DNA from: Paractinoplanes pyxinae
GTDB taxonomy: Bacteria > Actinomycetota > Actinomycetes > Mycobacteriales > Micromonosporaceae
Assembly (NCBI RefSeq): GCF_026626335.1
Contig: NZ_JAPNTZ010000027.1
Span: 17,496-81,495 of the forward strand
DNA length: 64,000 nt
Direction of reading: 5' to 3'
Shown here: positions 50,831 to 61,000 of the stretch, piece after piece
How the letters are laid out: each line of letters begins with the position of its first letter
Position numbering within the stretch: the stretch's first letter is position 1
Notes under the pieces: generated by a model
Told to the model about the DNA's origin: nothing
The model's input: only the letters and a program-made list of their open reading frames with translations
Database searches by the model: none
Position numbers and translations under genes: made by a program

Positions 50831-51358
50831 GTGAGAAAGAGATCAAGCGCGGACGAGGAGGTGACGGCCTTCGTGCGGGCCCGCTACGGCCCGCTGCTGC
50901 GCACGGCCTATCTGCTCTGCGGCGACCGCGGCCGAGCGGAGGACCTGGTCCAGGCGACGCTGGCCAAGACGGTGGTGGCCTGGCCCCGGCTGCAGCGCTC
51001 GGAGAACGTCGACCACTACGTGCGCCGGATCTTGATCAACACGTTCGTGAGCTGGCGGCGGCGCCGCTCGTGGTGGGAGCAGCCCCTGGGCCGGCTGATC
51101 GAGGGCCCGGCCCCGGACGAGTACGCGGCGGTGGACCAGCGCGACTGGCTGCGCCGGGCGCTGGACGCGTTGCCGGCCCGGCAGCGCGCGGCGGTCGTGC
51201 TCCGCTTCTACGAGGACCTGTCGGAGCAGGACGCGGCCAGAGTTCTGGGCTGCTCGGTGGGCACGGTCAAGAGTCTTTCCTCCCGCGGCCTGCAAACCCT
51301 GCGCAGGCAGTGGGTCGAGCCCGGCGCGGCGGCCGAGAACGAGGTGCGCTATGCCTAG
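50831..51358 (+). CDS. ECF sigma factor, SigE-like (ECF41/50-style actinobacterial group)
   Basis: A 175-residue RNA polymerase sigma factor with only regions 2 and 4. Region 2: YGPLLRTAYLLCGDRGRAEDLVQ and RRILINTFVSWRRRR. Region 4: ALDALPARQRAAVVLRFYEDLSEQDAARVLG and CSVGTVKSLSSRGLQ, which is the SigE-family pattern of streptomycetes. GTG 50831 is taken as start; the ribosome site is weak. The next gene overlaps by 8 bases and encodes a one-helix membrane protein in the anti-sigma position. Confidence 0.92.
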   Translation: MRKRSSADEEVTAFVRARYGPLLRTAYLLCGDRGRAEDLVQATLAKTVVAWPRLQRSENVDHYVRRILINTFVSWRRRRSWWEQPLGRLIEGPAPDEYAAVDQRDWLRRALDALPARQRAAVVLRFYEDLSEQDAARVLGCSVGTVKSLSSRGLQTLRRQWVEPGAAAENEVRYA

Positions 51359-52622
51359 TCCCACCGAGTTGCACGACAGTCTGGCCGAGTTGGCCGAGCC
51401 GGTGCGGCCCACCGACGGCTACGAGGGCCAGGTTCTGCGGCGAGCACGCCGGCTGCGGGCCCGGCGGCGGTTCGCGGGAGCGGCGGCGGCCGCAGTGTGC
51501 CTGGCGCTCGTCGTGACGACCCTCCGGCTGGTCGCTTTCGGCCCGGCACCGCAACTGACGGCGTCACCGCCGGACGGCCCTTTCCTGGGCTGGCCCGCCG
51601 TGGGCGAGGTGGATGCCGATCTGCTGCGGGAGGCGACCGGCGTCTGGAACTCGGCCGGGCCGCACACCGCCGTCCGAGCCTTGGTCGCGGCCCGTGATCA
51701 GCTGCTGCACTCGGTCGTCGTTCTGCAGGGCTACGACCAGCGGAACTCGCCGCGGCTGGCCTTCTTCACGAGCGACCGGACCGCCGGCGACGCCCTGCGG
51801 CTGCGGGTCGACCGGCCGGCGCCCGACCCGGTCACGACCCGGGTGGTCAGCCTGGTCAGCCCGCGGCTGACCGGGCCGGCGGGCCGGGCGGGCGACGGCT
51901 TCTGGGACACCTACGCCATCGCCGTCGCCATGCCGGGCGTCTCGACCGTCCGCGTGTCGACGACCACTGTCGACGACGAGATGCGCGGCGACCCCGACCG
52001 GGCCAAGGGGCGTTTCGTCGTCGAGGCGGCCCCGGGCGCGACCGCCGAGACGACCACCGTCACCGGTCTGGTCCGGCCGGCGAAACTCTTCGCCCGGTGG
52101 CGTACGGCGTTCGCCGTGCCCGGCGATGGCGGCGCGGACGGCGACGCTCGAGGCGTACGGGGGAAAGTGGTTCGTCGCAGCGGCGACCAGATTGTCGTGG
52201 CAATCCCGGGAGCCCAAGCGGTACGGCCGGGACAGCTCGCTGTTGTGGCCGACGGTCTGGTCGGACGGGTGTCCGAAGTCGGCCGCGGCGAGGCCACCAT
52301 CGCCCTGATCACCAGCGCCGGCTTCACGATCCCGGCCCACACCAACATCAGCAATGTGCCCGGGTCCGTCCGGGGCGCCGGCGGAAAGCTGGTCATGGAG
52401 CGCATCCCGGCCGGCGACAAGATGGAGATCTACGAAGGCAATCGGGTTGTCGTCTCAGATCCGGCGCAGCGGGACGACCACCTCGGCGCCGTCACCGTCG
52501 GGCGGGCCGCGGCCACCAAGGCGACCGGGGCGGACTCCGTGGAGCTGACGCCGGCCGCGGACCTCGCCCGGTTGCGTGAAGTGTCGATCATGACGCCGTT
52601 CGACGGGCGAAGTGGCGATTGA
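51351..52622 (+). CDS. Membrane protein in anti-sigma position with MreC-like C-terminal domain
   Basis: A 423-residue protein. The N-terminal 40 residues are soluble and charged (LHDSLAELAEPVRPTDGYE, VLRRARRLRARRR), typical of SigE-partner anti-sigma proteins, then one helix at about 41-62. The exterior has two parts: residues 70-270, unassigned, and about 275-418, which resembles the MreC beta-barrel (QLAVVADGLVGRVSEVG, ATIALITSAGFTIPAH, GGKLVMERIP, GDKMEIYEGNRVVVSD, LTPAADLARLREVSIM). MreC organises wall synthesis at the membrane. I infer a sensor that couples cell-wall state to the sigma factor. Gene overlaps the sigma gene by 8 bases. Confidence 0.7.
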   Translation: MPSPTELHDSLAELAEPVRPTDGYEGQVLRRARRLRARRRFAGAAAAAVCLALVVTTLRLVAFGPAPQLTASPPDGPFLGWPAVGEVDADLLREATGVWNSAGPHTAVRALVAARDQLLHSVVVLQGYDQRNSPRLAFFTSDRTAGDALRLRVDRPAPDPVTTRVVSLVSPRLTGPAGRAGDGFWDTYAIAVAMPGVSTVRVSTTTVDDEMRGDPDRAKGRFVVEAAPGATAETTTVTGLVRPAKLFARWRTAFAVPGDGGADGDARGVRGKVVRRSGDQIVVAIPGAQAVRPGQLAVVADGLVGRVSEVGRGEATIALITSAGFTIPAHTNISNVPGSVRGAGGKLVMERIPAGDKMEIYEGNRVVVSDPAQRDDHLGAVTVGRAAATKATGADSVELTPAADLARLREVSIMTPFDGRSGD

Positions 52623-52692
52623 CTAAAAGATCCAGGTAGCTGAATCTATGGGGAGTGTCGGGCGGAACGTCACGAAAGCGTGGTGAGGACCG

Positions 52693-53688
52693 ATGCGGTA
52701 CTCCTGGCGACCGGCCGCCGCGGGGCCCTTCGTGGCTGCCGGGGTGGCGACGCTGCTGCTCATCGCCTCGCTGGTGTGGGGCGGGGACGACGACGCGGGC
52801 TTCCTGAACGGGCGGCAGCTGCGGCTGATGGCCCCGGCTGCCCCGGGTGGCGGCTGGGATCAGACGGCCCGCGAGATGCAGGCGGCCCTGCGCACCGAGG
52901 CCGGCCGCACCGAGGTCTACAACGTGGCCGGGGCCGGTGGCACGATCGGGCTCAGCCAGTTCGTCAGCCACGAGGGCGACCCGACCCAGCTCATGGTCAT
53001 GGGCCTGGTCATGGTGGGCGCGATCGAGAGCAACGACTCGCCGGTGGCCCTCGACCGGACGACGCCGCTGGCCCGGCTGCTCACCGACTACGAGGTGATC
53101 GTGGTGCCGGCCGATTCGCCCGTGAAGAACATGGCCGACCTGGTGAACGCCATGAAGGACGACGTCGGCAAGGTGAGCTGGGCCGGTGGCTCGGCCGGCG
53201 GCATCGAGCAGATCCTGGCCGGGCTGGTGGCCGACGCGGTCGGCGCGGATCCGGCCGAGGTCAATTACGTGGCCCACTCCGGCGGCGGCGAGGCGCTGTC
53301 CACGCTGCTCTCCGGGCGCGCGACCGCCGGCGTCTCCGGTGTCTCGGAGCTGGAGGGCCAGATCAAGGCGGGCACCATCCGCCCGGTCGCCGTCTCGAGC
53401 CCGCAGCGGCTGCCCACCCTGCCCGACGTGCCCACCCTCAAGGAGCAGGGGGTCGACGTGGAGCTTGCGAACTGGCGTGGGGTGGTCGCGCCGCCCGGCA
53501 TCAGCGCCGCCGACGAGCGGCAGCTCGAAGACCTTCTGGTACGCATGACCCGTACCGAGGCCTGGAAGGAAACCCTGCAACGGCGGGGCTGGCTCGACGC
53601 CACCATGACCGGCGACCAGTTCGAGCAGTACATCGCGGGCGAGCGCCGAACGGTGACGGACGTGCTGGTCAAGATGGGTCTGGCATGA
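52693..53688 (+). CDS. tctC: TctC-like solute-binding protein of tripartite tricarboxylate transporter
   Basis: A 331-residue extracytoplasmic receptor anchored by an uncleaved or lipid-less N-terminal helix (AAGVATLLLIASLVWGG). RLMAPAAPGGGWDQTARE is the classic TctC start. VYNVAGAGGTIGLSQF, YEVIVVPADSPVKNMADLV, SWAGGSAGGIEQIL and LPDVPTLKEQGVDVELANWRG continue the family pattern. It captures carboxylates such as citrate for the TctAB permease encoded next. Overlaps tctB by 4 bases. Confidence 0.93.
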   Translation: MRYSWRPAAAGPFVAAGVATLLLIASLVWGGDDDAGFLNGRQLRLMAPAAPGGGWDQTAREMQAALRTEAGRTEVYNVAGAGGTIGLSQFVSHEGDPTQLMVMGLVMVGAIESNDSPVALDRTTPLARLLTDYEVIVVPADSPVKNMADLVNAMKDDVGKVSWAGGSAGGIEQILAGLVADAVGADPAEVNYVAHSGGGEALSTLLSGRATAGVSGVSELEGQIKAGTIRPVAVSSPQRLPTLPDVPTLKEQGVDVELANWRGVVAPPGISAADERQLEDLLVRMTRTEAWKETLQRRGWLDATMTGDQFEQYIAGERRTVTDVLVKMGLA

Positions 53689-54182
53689 CCGACATCGAGG
53701 AGGGCCGCCCGCTCCCGGAGACTCCCGAGCTGGCGCACCGCGAGGCCCGGGCGGCCGGTGCGCTCGGCGTCCTGATGGTTCTGGCCGGGATCGTCGTGCT
53801 GATCGATGCGGCCCGCCTGCGGGATTCCGACGAGACGCTGGGGCCGGCCGCCGCCCCGACGCTGCTCGGCATCCTGCTGGCGGTCATCGGTGGCGCTCTG
53901 GCCTTTCAGTCACGCCACTTCCTGCGTACGGCGCAGGGTCCGAAACGGAATCTGTGGCGCCTGGCCGCGCTGGTGGTCGTGCTGATCGCCTTCGCCCTGC
54001 TGCTGCCGATTATGGGGTACGTCGTGAGTAGCGCCGGCTTGTTCGTCGGGGCCGCACTGCTTCTGGGGGCGCCGCATCCGGCCCGCGTGCTCGCATACGG
54101 CTGGACGTTGGCGATCGTCGTGTTCCTGGTGTTCGACGTGCTGATCGGGCTCTCGCTGCCCACCGGGCCGTGGGGGTTCTGA
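53685..54182 (+). CDS. tctB: TctB-like small permease subunit
   Basis: A 165-residue membrane protein with four helices (GVLMVLAGIVVLIDA, APTLLGILLAVIGGALAF, LAALVVVLIAFALLLPIMGYVVSSAGLF in two parts, and YGWTLAIVVFLVFDVLIGL). LGPAAAPTLLG and LPIMGYVVSS are typical of TctB. It is the small partner of TctA in the tripartite tricarboxylate transporter. ATG 53685 overlaps tctC; the stop is one base before tctA. Confidence 0.9.
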   Translation: MTDIEEGRPLPETPELAHREARAAGALGVLMVLAGIVVLIDAARLRDSDETLGPAAAPTLLGILLAVIGGALAFQSRHFLRTAQGPKRNLWRLAALVVVLIAFALLLPIMGYVVSSAGLFVGAALLLGAPHPARVLAYGWTLAIVVFLVFDVLIGLSLPTGPWGF

Positions 54183-54183
54183 C

Positions 54184-55686
<1,503 letters not shown>

Positions 55687-55724
55687 TCGGATCGGGGTTC
55701 CCCCCTCGTTCCGTGGAGGCCGCC

Positions 55725-56966
55725 TTGTCCCTGTGGCGTCGACTCGCCGTGCCCGTCGTTCTCGCCCTGACCGCCCTCACCGCCACCGCCGTCCCGGCTC
55801 AGGCCGCCCTGCCCACCGCCGCCGTCGCGCTCGGCGACAGCTTCATCAGCGGCGAGGGCGCCGGCGCCTATCAGCCTGTCACCGACGTGAACGGGCAGGC
55901 CCAGGCCTTCCCGGGCTGGTCGGCGGCCAACAGCAACGCCTTCTTCTGCCACCGCTCGGCCAACGCGTCGCTGCTGCGGGCATCCCTGCCCGGCATCCAG
56001 GACAGGTTCAATCTGGCCTGCTCGGGCGGGCAGCCGGCGGACATCGTCAACGCGTCGAACGCCCGCGAGAAGGGCCGCACGGTCGCCTCGCAGCTCGACC
56101 AGTTGCGCGCGGTGGGCCGCACGCACGACATCGACCTGGTGCTGATCGGGCTGGGCTCCAACAACAGCCAGTTCACATTTGGCGATGTGGCCGTGAAGTG
56201 TGCCAACCAGTTCGTGGCCGACGCCTGGACGGGGTGGTGGGAGTTCTGGGCCTACATCGGCGGGCCGGTTCCGCAGGCCCCGTGCGCCGCCGGCGATCTG
56301 GCCACCGCCGCCCAACTGAGCGCCGCCCAGACCGAGACGCTTTCCGCCGTACGGGAAATTCTGCGAACGCTCGACCAGATCGACGCCGACGGCGTGCACC
56401 GCGTGGTCTTCCAGGACTACACGAATCCGCTGCCGACCGACCTCGAGAGCAGCCTCTGGGAAGAGGACGGGCGCGCCGACGACCGCGACAAGTTCCGGGC
56501 GCTCGGGGCCGAACGCTATCGGGCCGGCTGCCCGATCCACCGGGCCAGCCTCGCCGCCGGCCACCTGTTCTCGGCCAGGCTCGGCACGCTCGTCTCGGGA
56601 GTGCACGCGTCGCTGCGATCCGAGTTCCCGAACGACGATCTGGTGTATCTGAACGTGCAGCGCGCCTTCGACGGCGCCCGGCTCTGCGAGCGCACGGGCA
56701 GCCCCGGCAACGCCCTGGCCACCCCGATCCGCCTGCAGGACGGCCCGACCGGAACCTTCCTGACCGACCTGTCCGGCTACGACAAGATCGCCATCCAGCG
56801 CATCGCCAACTCGTGCGTGACGTACTTCCAGACCTGCCAGGAGTCGTGGCACCCCAACGCGGCCGGCCACGGCGTGCTGGCCCAGTGCCTGGCCGGCGCG
56901 GCCGTCACCGCCTCCCGTTCGGTGCAGTGCGTTCGCTCGTCCAGCGGCGCGATAACGATCAGCTGA
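55725..56966 (+). CDS. Secreted SGNH/GDSL hydrolase
   Basis: An exported SGNH-fold esterase of about 413 residues. TTG 55725, preceded five bases earlier by GGAGG (55715-55719), gives a textbook signal peptide (SLWRRLAVPVVLALTALTAT); ATG 55683, overlapping the tctA stop, is the alternative. Block I ALGDSFISGEG has the nucleophile serine, block III GLGSNNSQF the asparagine, and block V WHPNAAGH the final histidine, while the aspartate of the usual DxxH is replaced by W. Eight or more cysteines suggest several disulfides. Resembles streptomycete lipase/esterases. Confidence 0.88.
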   Translation: MSLWRRLAVPVVLALTALTATAVPAQAALPTAAVALGDSFISGEGAGAYQPVTDVNGQAQAFPGWSAANSNAFFCHRSANASLLRASLPGIQDRFNLACSGGQPADIVNASNAREKGRTVASQLDQLRAVGRTHDIDLVLIGLGSNNSQFTFGDVAVKCANQFVADAWTGWWEFWAYIGGPVPQAPCAAGDLATAAQLSAAQTETLSAVREILRTLDQIDADGVHRVVFQDYTNPLPTDLESSLWEEDGRADDRDKFRALGAERYRAGCPIHRASLAAGHLFSARLGTLVSGVHASLRSEFPNDDLVYLNVQRAFDGARLCERTGSPGNALATPIRLQDGPTGTFLTDLSGYDKIAIQRIANSCVTYFQTCQESWHPNAAGHGVLAQCLAGAAVTASRSVQCVRSSSGAITIS

Positions 56967-57015
56967 CCGGTGTAACCCGGTCGCGGCCGCCCCGCGACCG
57001 GGCTACCTTCTGCGC

Positions 57016-57831
57016 GTGACCTTCGTACCCTCCGGGCCGCTGCGGCTGTGGACCGAGCGCACCGGCGACCCCTCCGCCCCCGCGGTGCTGCTGATCGCGG
57101 GCTCCTCGGCCCAGGGCCTCACCATGCCCGACGCGCTGGTGGCGCGCCTGGTCGACCGGGGTGCGCAGGTGATCCGCTACGACCATCGCGACACCGGGCG
57201 GTCCAGTTCCGTGGACTACGACCGGCATCCGTACGGGCTGACCGAGCTGGCCGGCGACGCGGTGGCCGTGCTCGACGCGTACGGGGTGGAATCGGCCCAC
57301 ATCGTCGGGGGCTCGATGGGCGGGATGCTCGCGCAGTGGCTCGGGGTGCACGAGCCGTCCCGGGTCCGCACGCTGACCCTGCTCTCGACCAGCCCGATGG
57401 GCCACGACCCGGCCTCGGGCGAGCTGCCGCCGTCGTCTCTGAAGCACGAGGGCGGCCCGCCGGGCGTCGAATCCGATGTGGCCCTCTTCCGGGCTATGAA
57501 CGGCGGGGTCCGTACGTTCGACGAGCCGGCCACCCGGGCGATGCTGGAACGATGCTGGGCCCGGGCCGCCGATCCGTCCGCCGCCGCCAACCACCGCCGG
57601 CTCATCGAGCGGATGTCCCCGGATCTGCTCGTGCCACTGTCGAAGATCACCGCCCCGACGGTGGTCGTCCACGGCGACGTGGACCCGATCTACGCACTGG
57701 CCCACGCCGAGGCGCTGGTCGCTGCCATCCCCGGCGCCCGTCTCGAGGTCGTGCCGGGCATGGGCCACGTCTACCTTTCGCCGGGCGTGCCCGAGCTACT
57801 GGCCGACCTGGTCCCGTTGAACGCCGCCTGA
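57016..57831 (+). CDS. Alpha/beta hydrolase (RdmC-like esterase)
   Basis: A 271-residue alpha/beta hydrolase resembling aclacinomycin methylesterase RdmC and related esterases. VLLIAGSSAQGLTMPDALV, YDHRDTGRSSS, the nucleophile elbow IVGGSMGGMLAQ, the acid in VVVHGDVDPIYAL and the histidine in VPGMGHVYL give a complete triad. Begins with GTG 57016. Convergent with the next hydrolase gene and overlaps it by 36 bases at the 3' ends. Confidence 0.9.
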   Translation: MTFVPSGPLRLWTERTGDPSAPAVLLIAGSSAQGLTMPDALVARLVDRGAQVIRYDHRDTGRSSSVDYDRHPYGLTELAGDAVAVLDAYGVESAHIVGGSMGGMLAQWLGVHEPSRVRTLTLLSTSPMGHDPASGELPPSSLKHEGGPPGVESDVALFRAMNGGVRTFDEPATRAMLERCWARAADPSAAANHRRLIERMSPDLLVPLSKITAPTVVVHGDVDPIYALAHAEALVAAIPGARLEVVPGMGHVYLSPGVPELLADLVPLNAA

Positions 57832-58629
57832 CCACGCCAAGGTCTCCCGCCAGTCCGCGGGGGAGGGGGTGTGGCCCGCGTCCTCGCTGATCCGTACCTC
57901 GGCGTTGGGCAGCTGAGCCGCGACCAGTGGCGCGTCCGGCACCGCCCGGCCCGGATCCTTGCGGCCGGCCCAGATCAGCACCCGGCCGGGCACGTCCCGC
58001 AGCCGGAAGCCCCACGGGTGCACGTCGGTGGCGAGCCAGTCGCCGATGAGCCCGGCCGCGTTCTGCCGGGCGCCCTCGCGCTGGGCCTCCTCGGCGGGCC
58101 GCAGCCACGGGTCGGTGCCCGCGGCGAGTGATCGCCGATGCTGCTGCAGGGGATCCTCGGCGTACCACTGGGCCGCCTCGGTGACGTGGCGGCGGCCGGC
58201 GCCGGGCAGGTAGCGCATCTTCCACGTCTGCCACAACTCCCGGCCGCGGACTGTGCCCAGCTCCCGGTACGGCCCGGTCAGCGCGACCGCGGCCACGCCG
58301 GTGAGTCGCGACGCCAGGCGGACCCCGCAGGCCAGCGCGTACGGCGCCCCGCCGGAGAACCCGGTGACCCCGAAGCGTTCGATGCCCAGCGCGGTCGTCA
58401 GCGCGCCGACGTCGTCGGCCACACCGAGCAGGCTGGATCGTTCCACCGGATCGGATCGGCCGTAGCCGGGCCGGTCCATGGTGATCAGGCGGATGCCGCC
58501 GAGCGCGCTGTCGTCCGGCCGGCTCAGCCGCGACCCCGGTGTGCCGTGCAGGAAGACCACCGGCAACCCGGCCGGATCGCCGAACTCCTCCCAGCTCAGA
58601 ACCCGTCCACCCGGCACCACCAGATCCAT
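57796..58629 (-). CDS. Alpha/beta hydrolase
   Basis: A 277-residue alpha/beta hydrolase. VVFLHGTPGSRLSRP, LITMDRPGYGRSD, the nucleophile elbow GVTGFSGGAPYALAC, the acid in VLIWAGRKDPGRAVP and the histidine in ISEDAGHTPS complete the triad. The HGTPGSR signature is common in actinobacterial esterase/lipase-like proteins whose substrates are unknown. Its 3' end overlaps the convergent hydrolase. Confidence 0.88.
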   Translation of the reverse strand: MDLVVPGGRVLSWEEFGDPAGLPVVFLHGTPGSRLSRPDDSALGGIRLITMDRPGYGRSDPVERSSLLGVADDVGALTTALGIERFGVTGFSGGAPYALACGVRLASRLTGVAAVALTGPYRELGTVRGRELWQTWKMRYLPGAGRRHVTEAAQWYAEDPLQQHRRSLAAGTDPWLRPAEEAQREGARQNAAGLIGDWLATDVHPWGFRLRDVPGRVLIWAGRKDPGRAVPDAPLVAAQLPNAEVRISEDAGHTPSPADWRETLAWSGGVQRDQVGQ

Positions 58630-58672
58630 GCCCGACCCGCCTCCACGCTAGCATCCATTGACGCCAGTCAAT

Positions 58673-59254
58673 CTAGTGGAGAGTCGGGCGGTAGACGAGT
58701 TCCTGGGTGCGGCCGTCGAGCGTGCGGCTCTCGAGCAGGTCGAGGTCGAAGTCGGCGGCGCCCCCGAAGATCGGGTCGGTGCCGGTCTTGCCGCTGATGA
58801 CCGGAAAGACGGTCACCTGAATGAAATCGACCAGGCCGGCCGCCATCAGGGCCCGGTTCAGTGTGAGGCTGCCGTGCGAGCGCAGGGGCACGTCCGACTC
58901 CTTCTTGAGCCGCGCGACGATCTCGACGGCGTCACCACTGGCGATCGTGGCGTCCGGCCAGTCGACGTTGTCCTCGAGCGTCTTCGACACGACCGTCGTC
59001 GGCAGATACTTCATCCGGGTGTTGATGGGGTCGTCGGCGAGGGATTCCTCGGTGAGCCCGCCCAGGAAGTGAAGGAAAGTCCGGAACGTGTTCGCTCCCA
59101 GGATCAGGCGCTGAGGCTCGCTGTACTGGGCGAGGCGGCGCTCCAGGAACTCCGGGCCCTGCTTGCCCCAGAAGCCGCCCCAGTCGCCGTCCTCGTTGTA
59201 CGAGCCGAAGCCGTCGAGCGTGCAGAACACGTCGAACGTGTAGGTCGCGGTCAT
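58673..59254 (-). CDS. DHFR/RibD C-terminal-domain family reductase
   Basis: A 193-residue reductase-like protein. YTFDVFCTLDGFGSYNEDGD, RLILGANTFRTF, YLPTTVVSKTL, LRSHGSLTLNRALMAAGLVDF and VTVFPVISGKTGTDPIF follow the stand-alone RibD-C pattern with an NADPH cleft. It differs clearly from the homologue at 36740-37318, so this is not a recent duplication. ATG 59254 has AGGGAGG five bases ahead. Confidence 0.88.
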   Translation of the reverse strand: MTATYTFDVFCTLDGFGSYNEDGDWGGFWGKQGPEFLERRLAQYSEPQRLILGANTFRTFLHFLGGLTEESLADDPINTRMKYLPTTVVSKTLEDNVDWPDATIASGDAVEIVARLKKESDVPLRSHGSLTLNRALMAAGLVDFIQVTVFPVISGKTGTDPIFGGAADFDLDLLESRTLDGRTQELVYRPTLH

Positions 59255-59316
59255 GATGGCCTCCCTGATCGGTTGTCTGACAGTCCAACGAACGACCTGG
59301 GCCGTTCCCGACAGCC

Positions 59317-59931
59317 TCAGGTGAGCCGGCTGCGGATCGCCGTGAGATGGGCCTGTGCCAGGCCCGAACCGATCAGGTACTCCTCGGCGCCGCCGTATTT
59401 CGCGTCGAGGTGAGCGAGCGTGTTGGCCATCGTCGCCGCCGGGCTGGCCTCGGTGAGCGCGTAGTCGCCGGCGACGGCCTCGGCCGGTACGCCCGCCAGG
59501 CGCAGCGCCAGGGCCACGACCACGCCGGTGCGGTCGCGCCCGCCGTGACAGTGCACGACGACGCCGCCCGGCGGGGCCTCGGCGATCGCGGTGAGGGCGG
59601 CGGCCATGCGCTCCCGGCTCGCGTCCAGCATGAGCCGGTAGCTGTCGGCCGGGATGTCCTCGTCGCCGGTCAGGTCGAAACAGGCCGGCACCAGGCGGTA
59701 GCGCTCGTCGCCGGCCAACGGGCTCGGGTACCGCGCCGCCTCCCACTCCCAGCGCAGGTCGACCACCCGGCTCACGCCGTAGGCCCGGACGGCGGCGATG
59801 CCGTCCGCGTCGAGCCGGCCGTGGTTGTCGGTGCGGATCAGCGCCCGCTCGCGGATCCGGCCGCCGCCGGCGGTGGCGAGGCCGCCCAGGTCGCGAGCGT
59901 TCCGCAGGTCGGGCCAGCGCAGTCGGGGCAC
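59317..59931 (-). CDS. Tyrosine/lipid phosphatase (Y_phosphatase3 type)
   Basis: A 204-residue phosphatase. N-terminal NARDLGGLATAGGGRIRERALIR is the family start, and the catalytic loop is VVHCHGGRDRTGVV (CX5R with cysteine nucleophile). It resembles mycobacterial PtpB-like enzymes acting on phosphotyrosine or phosphoinositides. GTG start at 59931. Genes on both sides are on the same strand, but with gaps, so co-transcription is uncertain. Soluble Ser/Thr or tyrosine signalling is inferred. Confidence 0.9.
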   Translation of the reverse strand: MPRLRWPDLRNARDLGGLATAGGGRIRERALIRTDNHGRLDADGIAAVRAYGVSRVVDLRWEWEAARYPSPLAGDERYRLVPACFDLTGDEDIPADSYRLMLDASRERMAAALTAIAEAPPGGVVVHCHGGRDRTGVVVALALRLAGVPAEAVAGDYALTEASPAATMANTLAHLDAKYGGAEEYLIGSGLAQAHLTAIRSRLT

Positions 59932-59947
59932 GCCGTGAGATTACCGC

Positions 59948-60781
59948 TCATCGATTCGCGACGGCCGCGCCCAGGTGGGCCTCCACGCCGTCCGGCTGTT
60001 GCAGGCCCTGGTCGAACAGGGACTTCACGAACGGGCGGTGCTCGGGGCGGCCGGCGGTCGAGAAGTACGCCTTGAGGCCCGCTGCCAGCTCCTCGTCGGC
60101 GGGCAGGGTGGCCTCGTCGACCAGCGACTTGATGCCGGCCACGGCCACCCGGTCGAAGGCGGCGATCCGCCGGGCGAACCGGTCGGTGAATGCCTCGAGC
60201 TCGGCATCCGGCACGACCCGGTTCACGTACCCGTAATCGGCGGCCAGAGCAGCCACCAGATCGTCGCCGCCCAGCAAGATCTCGAGGGCGCGTCCGCGCC
60301 CGACCAGGCGGCCCAGCCGGGCCATCGCGCCGCCGCCGGGAACGGCACCCACCCCGACCTCGAACTGGCCCAGCACGGCCCGGTCGGATGCGAACCGGAT
60401 GTCGGTGGCCAGGGCGAACTCGCTGCCGGCGCCCCGGGTGCGGCCGCGGATCTCGGCGATCGTGGCCACGGGCACCCGGCTCAGGCGGATGAAGTTGTCC
60501 ACGTACGGATGCAAGCCGGTCGGACCCGGCCGCATCGCCGCCACCCGGGCGCCGTCGGAGAGGAAGTCCCAGTGCGCCATGAAATAGCCGGGTGTTTCGC
60601 TGCGGAACACCACGACCGTCAGATCCGGGTCTTTCTCGATGTCGCCGATGAGCGCGGCGAGCTGGTCGACGGTGTCCGGGTCCATCAGGTTCACCGGCCC
60701 GTTGGCGAAGGTGACACGCCAGTACGCAGGATTGACTTTGATCAAACTGAACTGTTGTGCTGCCGTCATACGAAGCAGCAT
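59948..60781 (-). CDS. Enoyl-CoA hydratase/isomerase (crotonase) family protein
   Basis: A 277-residue crotonase-fold protein. The oxyanion region is IAEIRGRTRGAGSEFALATDIRFAS, followed by GQFEVGVGAVPGGGAMARLGRLVGRGRALEILLGG (read in two halves) where catalytic glutamates usually lie; here the first glutamate is in FEVGVG and the second position is G or M. The N-terminus is unusual, since its substrate loop has FMAHWDF. Reaction unassigned. ATG 60781 is chosen with a weak GGAG; ATG 60769 (MTAAQQ) is equally possible. Confidence 0.85.
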   Translation of the reverse strand: MLLRMTAAQQFSLIKVNPAYWRVTFANGPVNLMDPDTVDQLAALIGDIEKDPDLTVVVFRSETPGYFMAHWDFLSDGARVAAMRPGPTGLHPYVDNFIRLSRVPVATIAEIRGRTRGAGSEFALATDIRFASDRAVLGQFEVGVGAVPGGGAMARLGRLVGRGRALEILLGGDDLVAALAADYGYVNRVVPDAELEAFTDRFARRIAAFDRVAVAGIKSLVDEATLPADEELAAGLKAYFSTAGRPEHRPFVKSLFDQGLQQPDGVEAHLGAAVANR

Positions 60782-60821
60782 CAACTCCGCACCGGCCGGC
60801 TCGCGCCCGTACGAATCACTG

Positions 60822-60998
60822 GTGAGCGCCGGGCCCGGGGTGGGAAAGGCGGTCGAGATCCGCGGTCTGGTGAAGACCTACGGCGAGTTCCTGTCGGTGG
60901 ACGGGCTCGGCATGACCGTCCGGCGCGGCGCCTGCCACGGGGTAGTGTGCCCGAGCGGCGCCGGCCTCCTGCTCCGGGACCACCGAGAGTCGGCCTGA
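60822..60998 (+). pseudogene. Truncated ABC transporter ATPase remnant
   Basis: GTG 60822 opens a 58-codon frame whose product starts exactly like a DrrA-type ATPase (AVEIRGLVKTYGEFLSVDG, then MTVRRGACHGVV) and reaches CPSGAG where GPNGAGKTT is expected, then ends after eleven further residues. The Walker A lysine and everything after it are absent. It is the 5' stump of an ABC ATPase gene left by a deletion. It ends 2 bases before the next gene. Confidence 0.65.
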
Positions 60999-61000
60999 CG

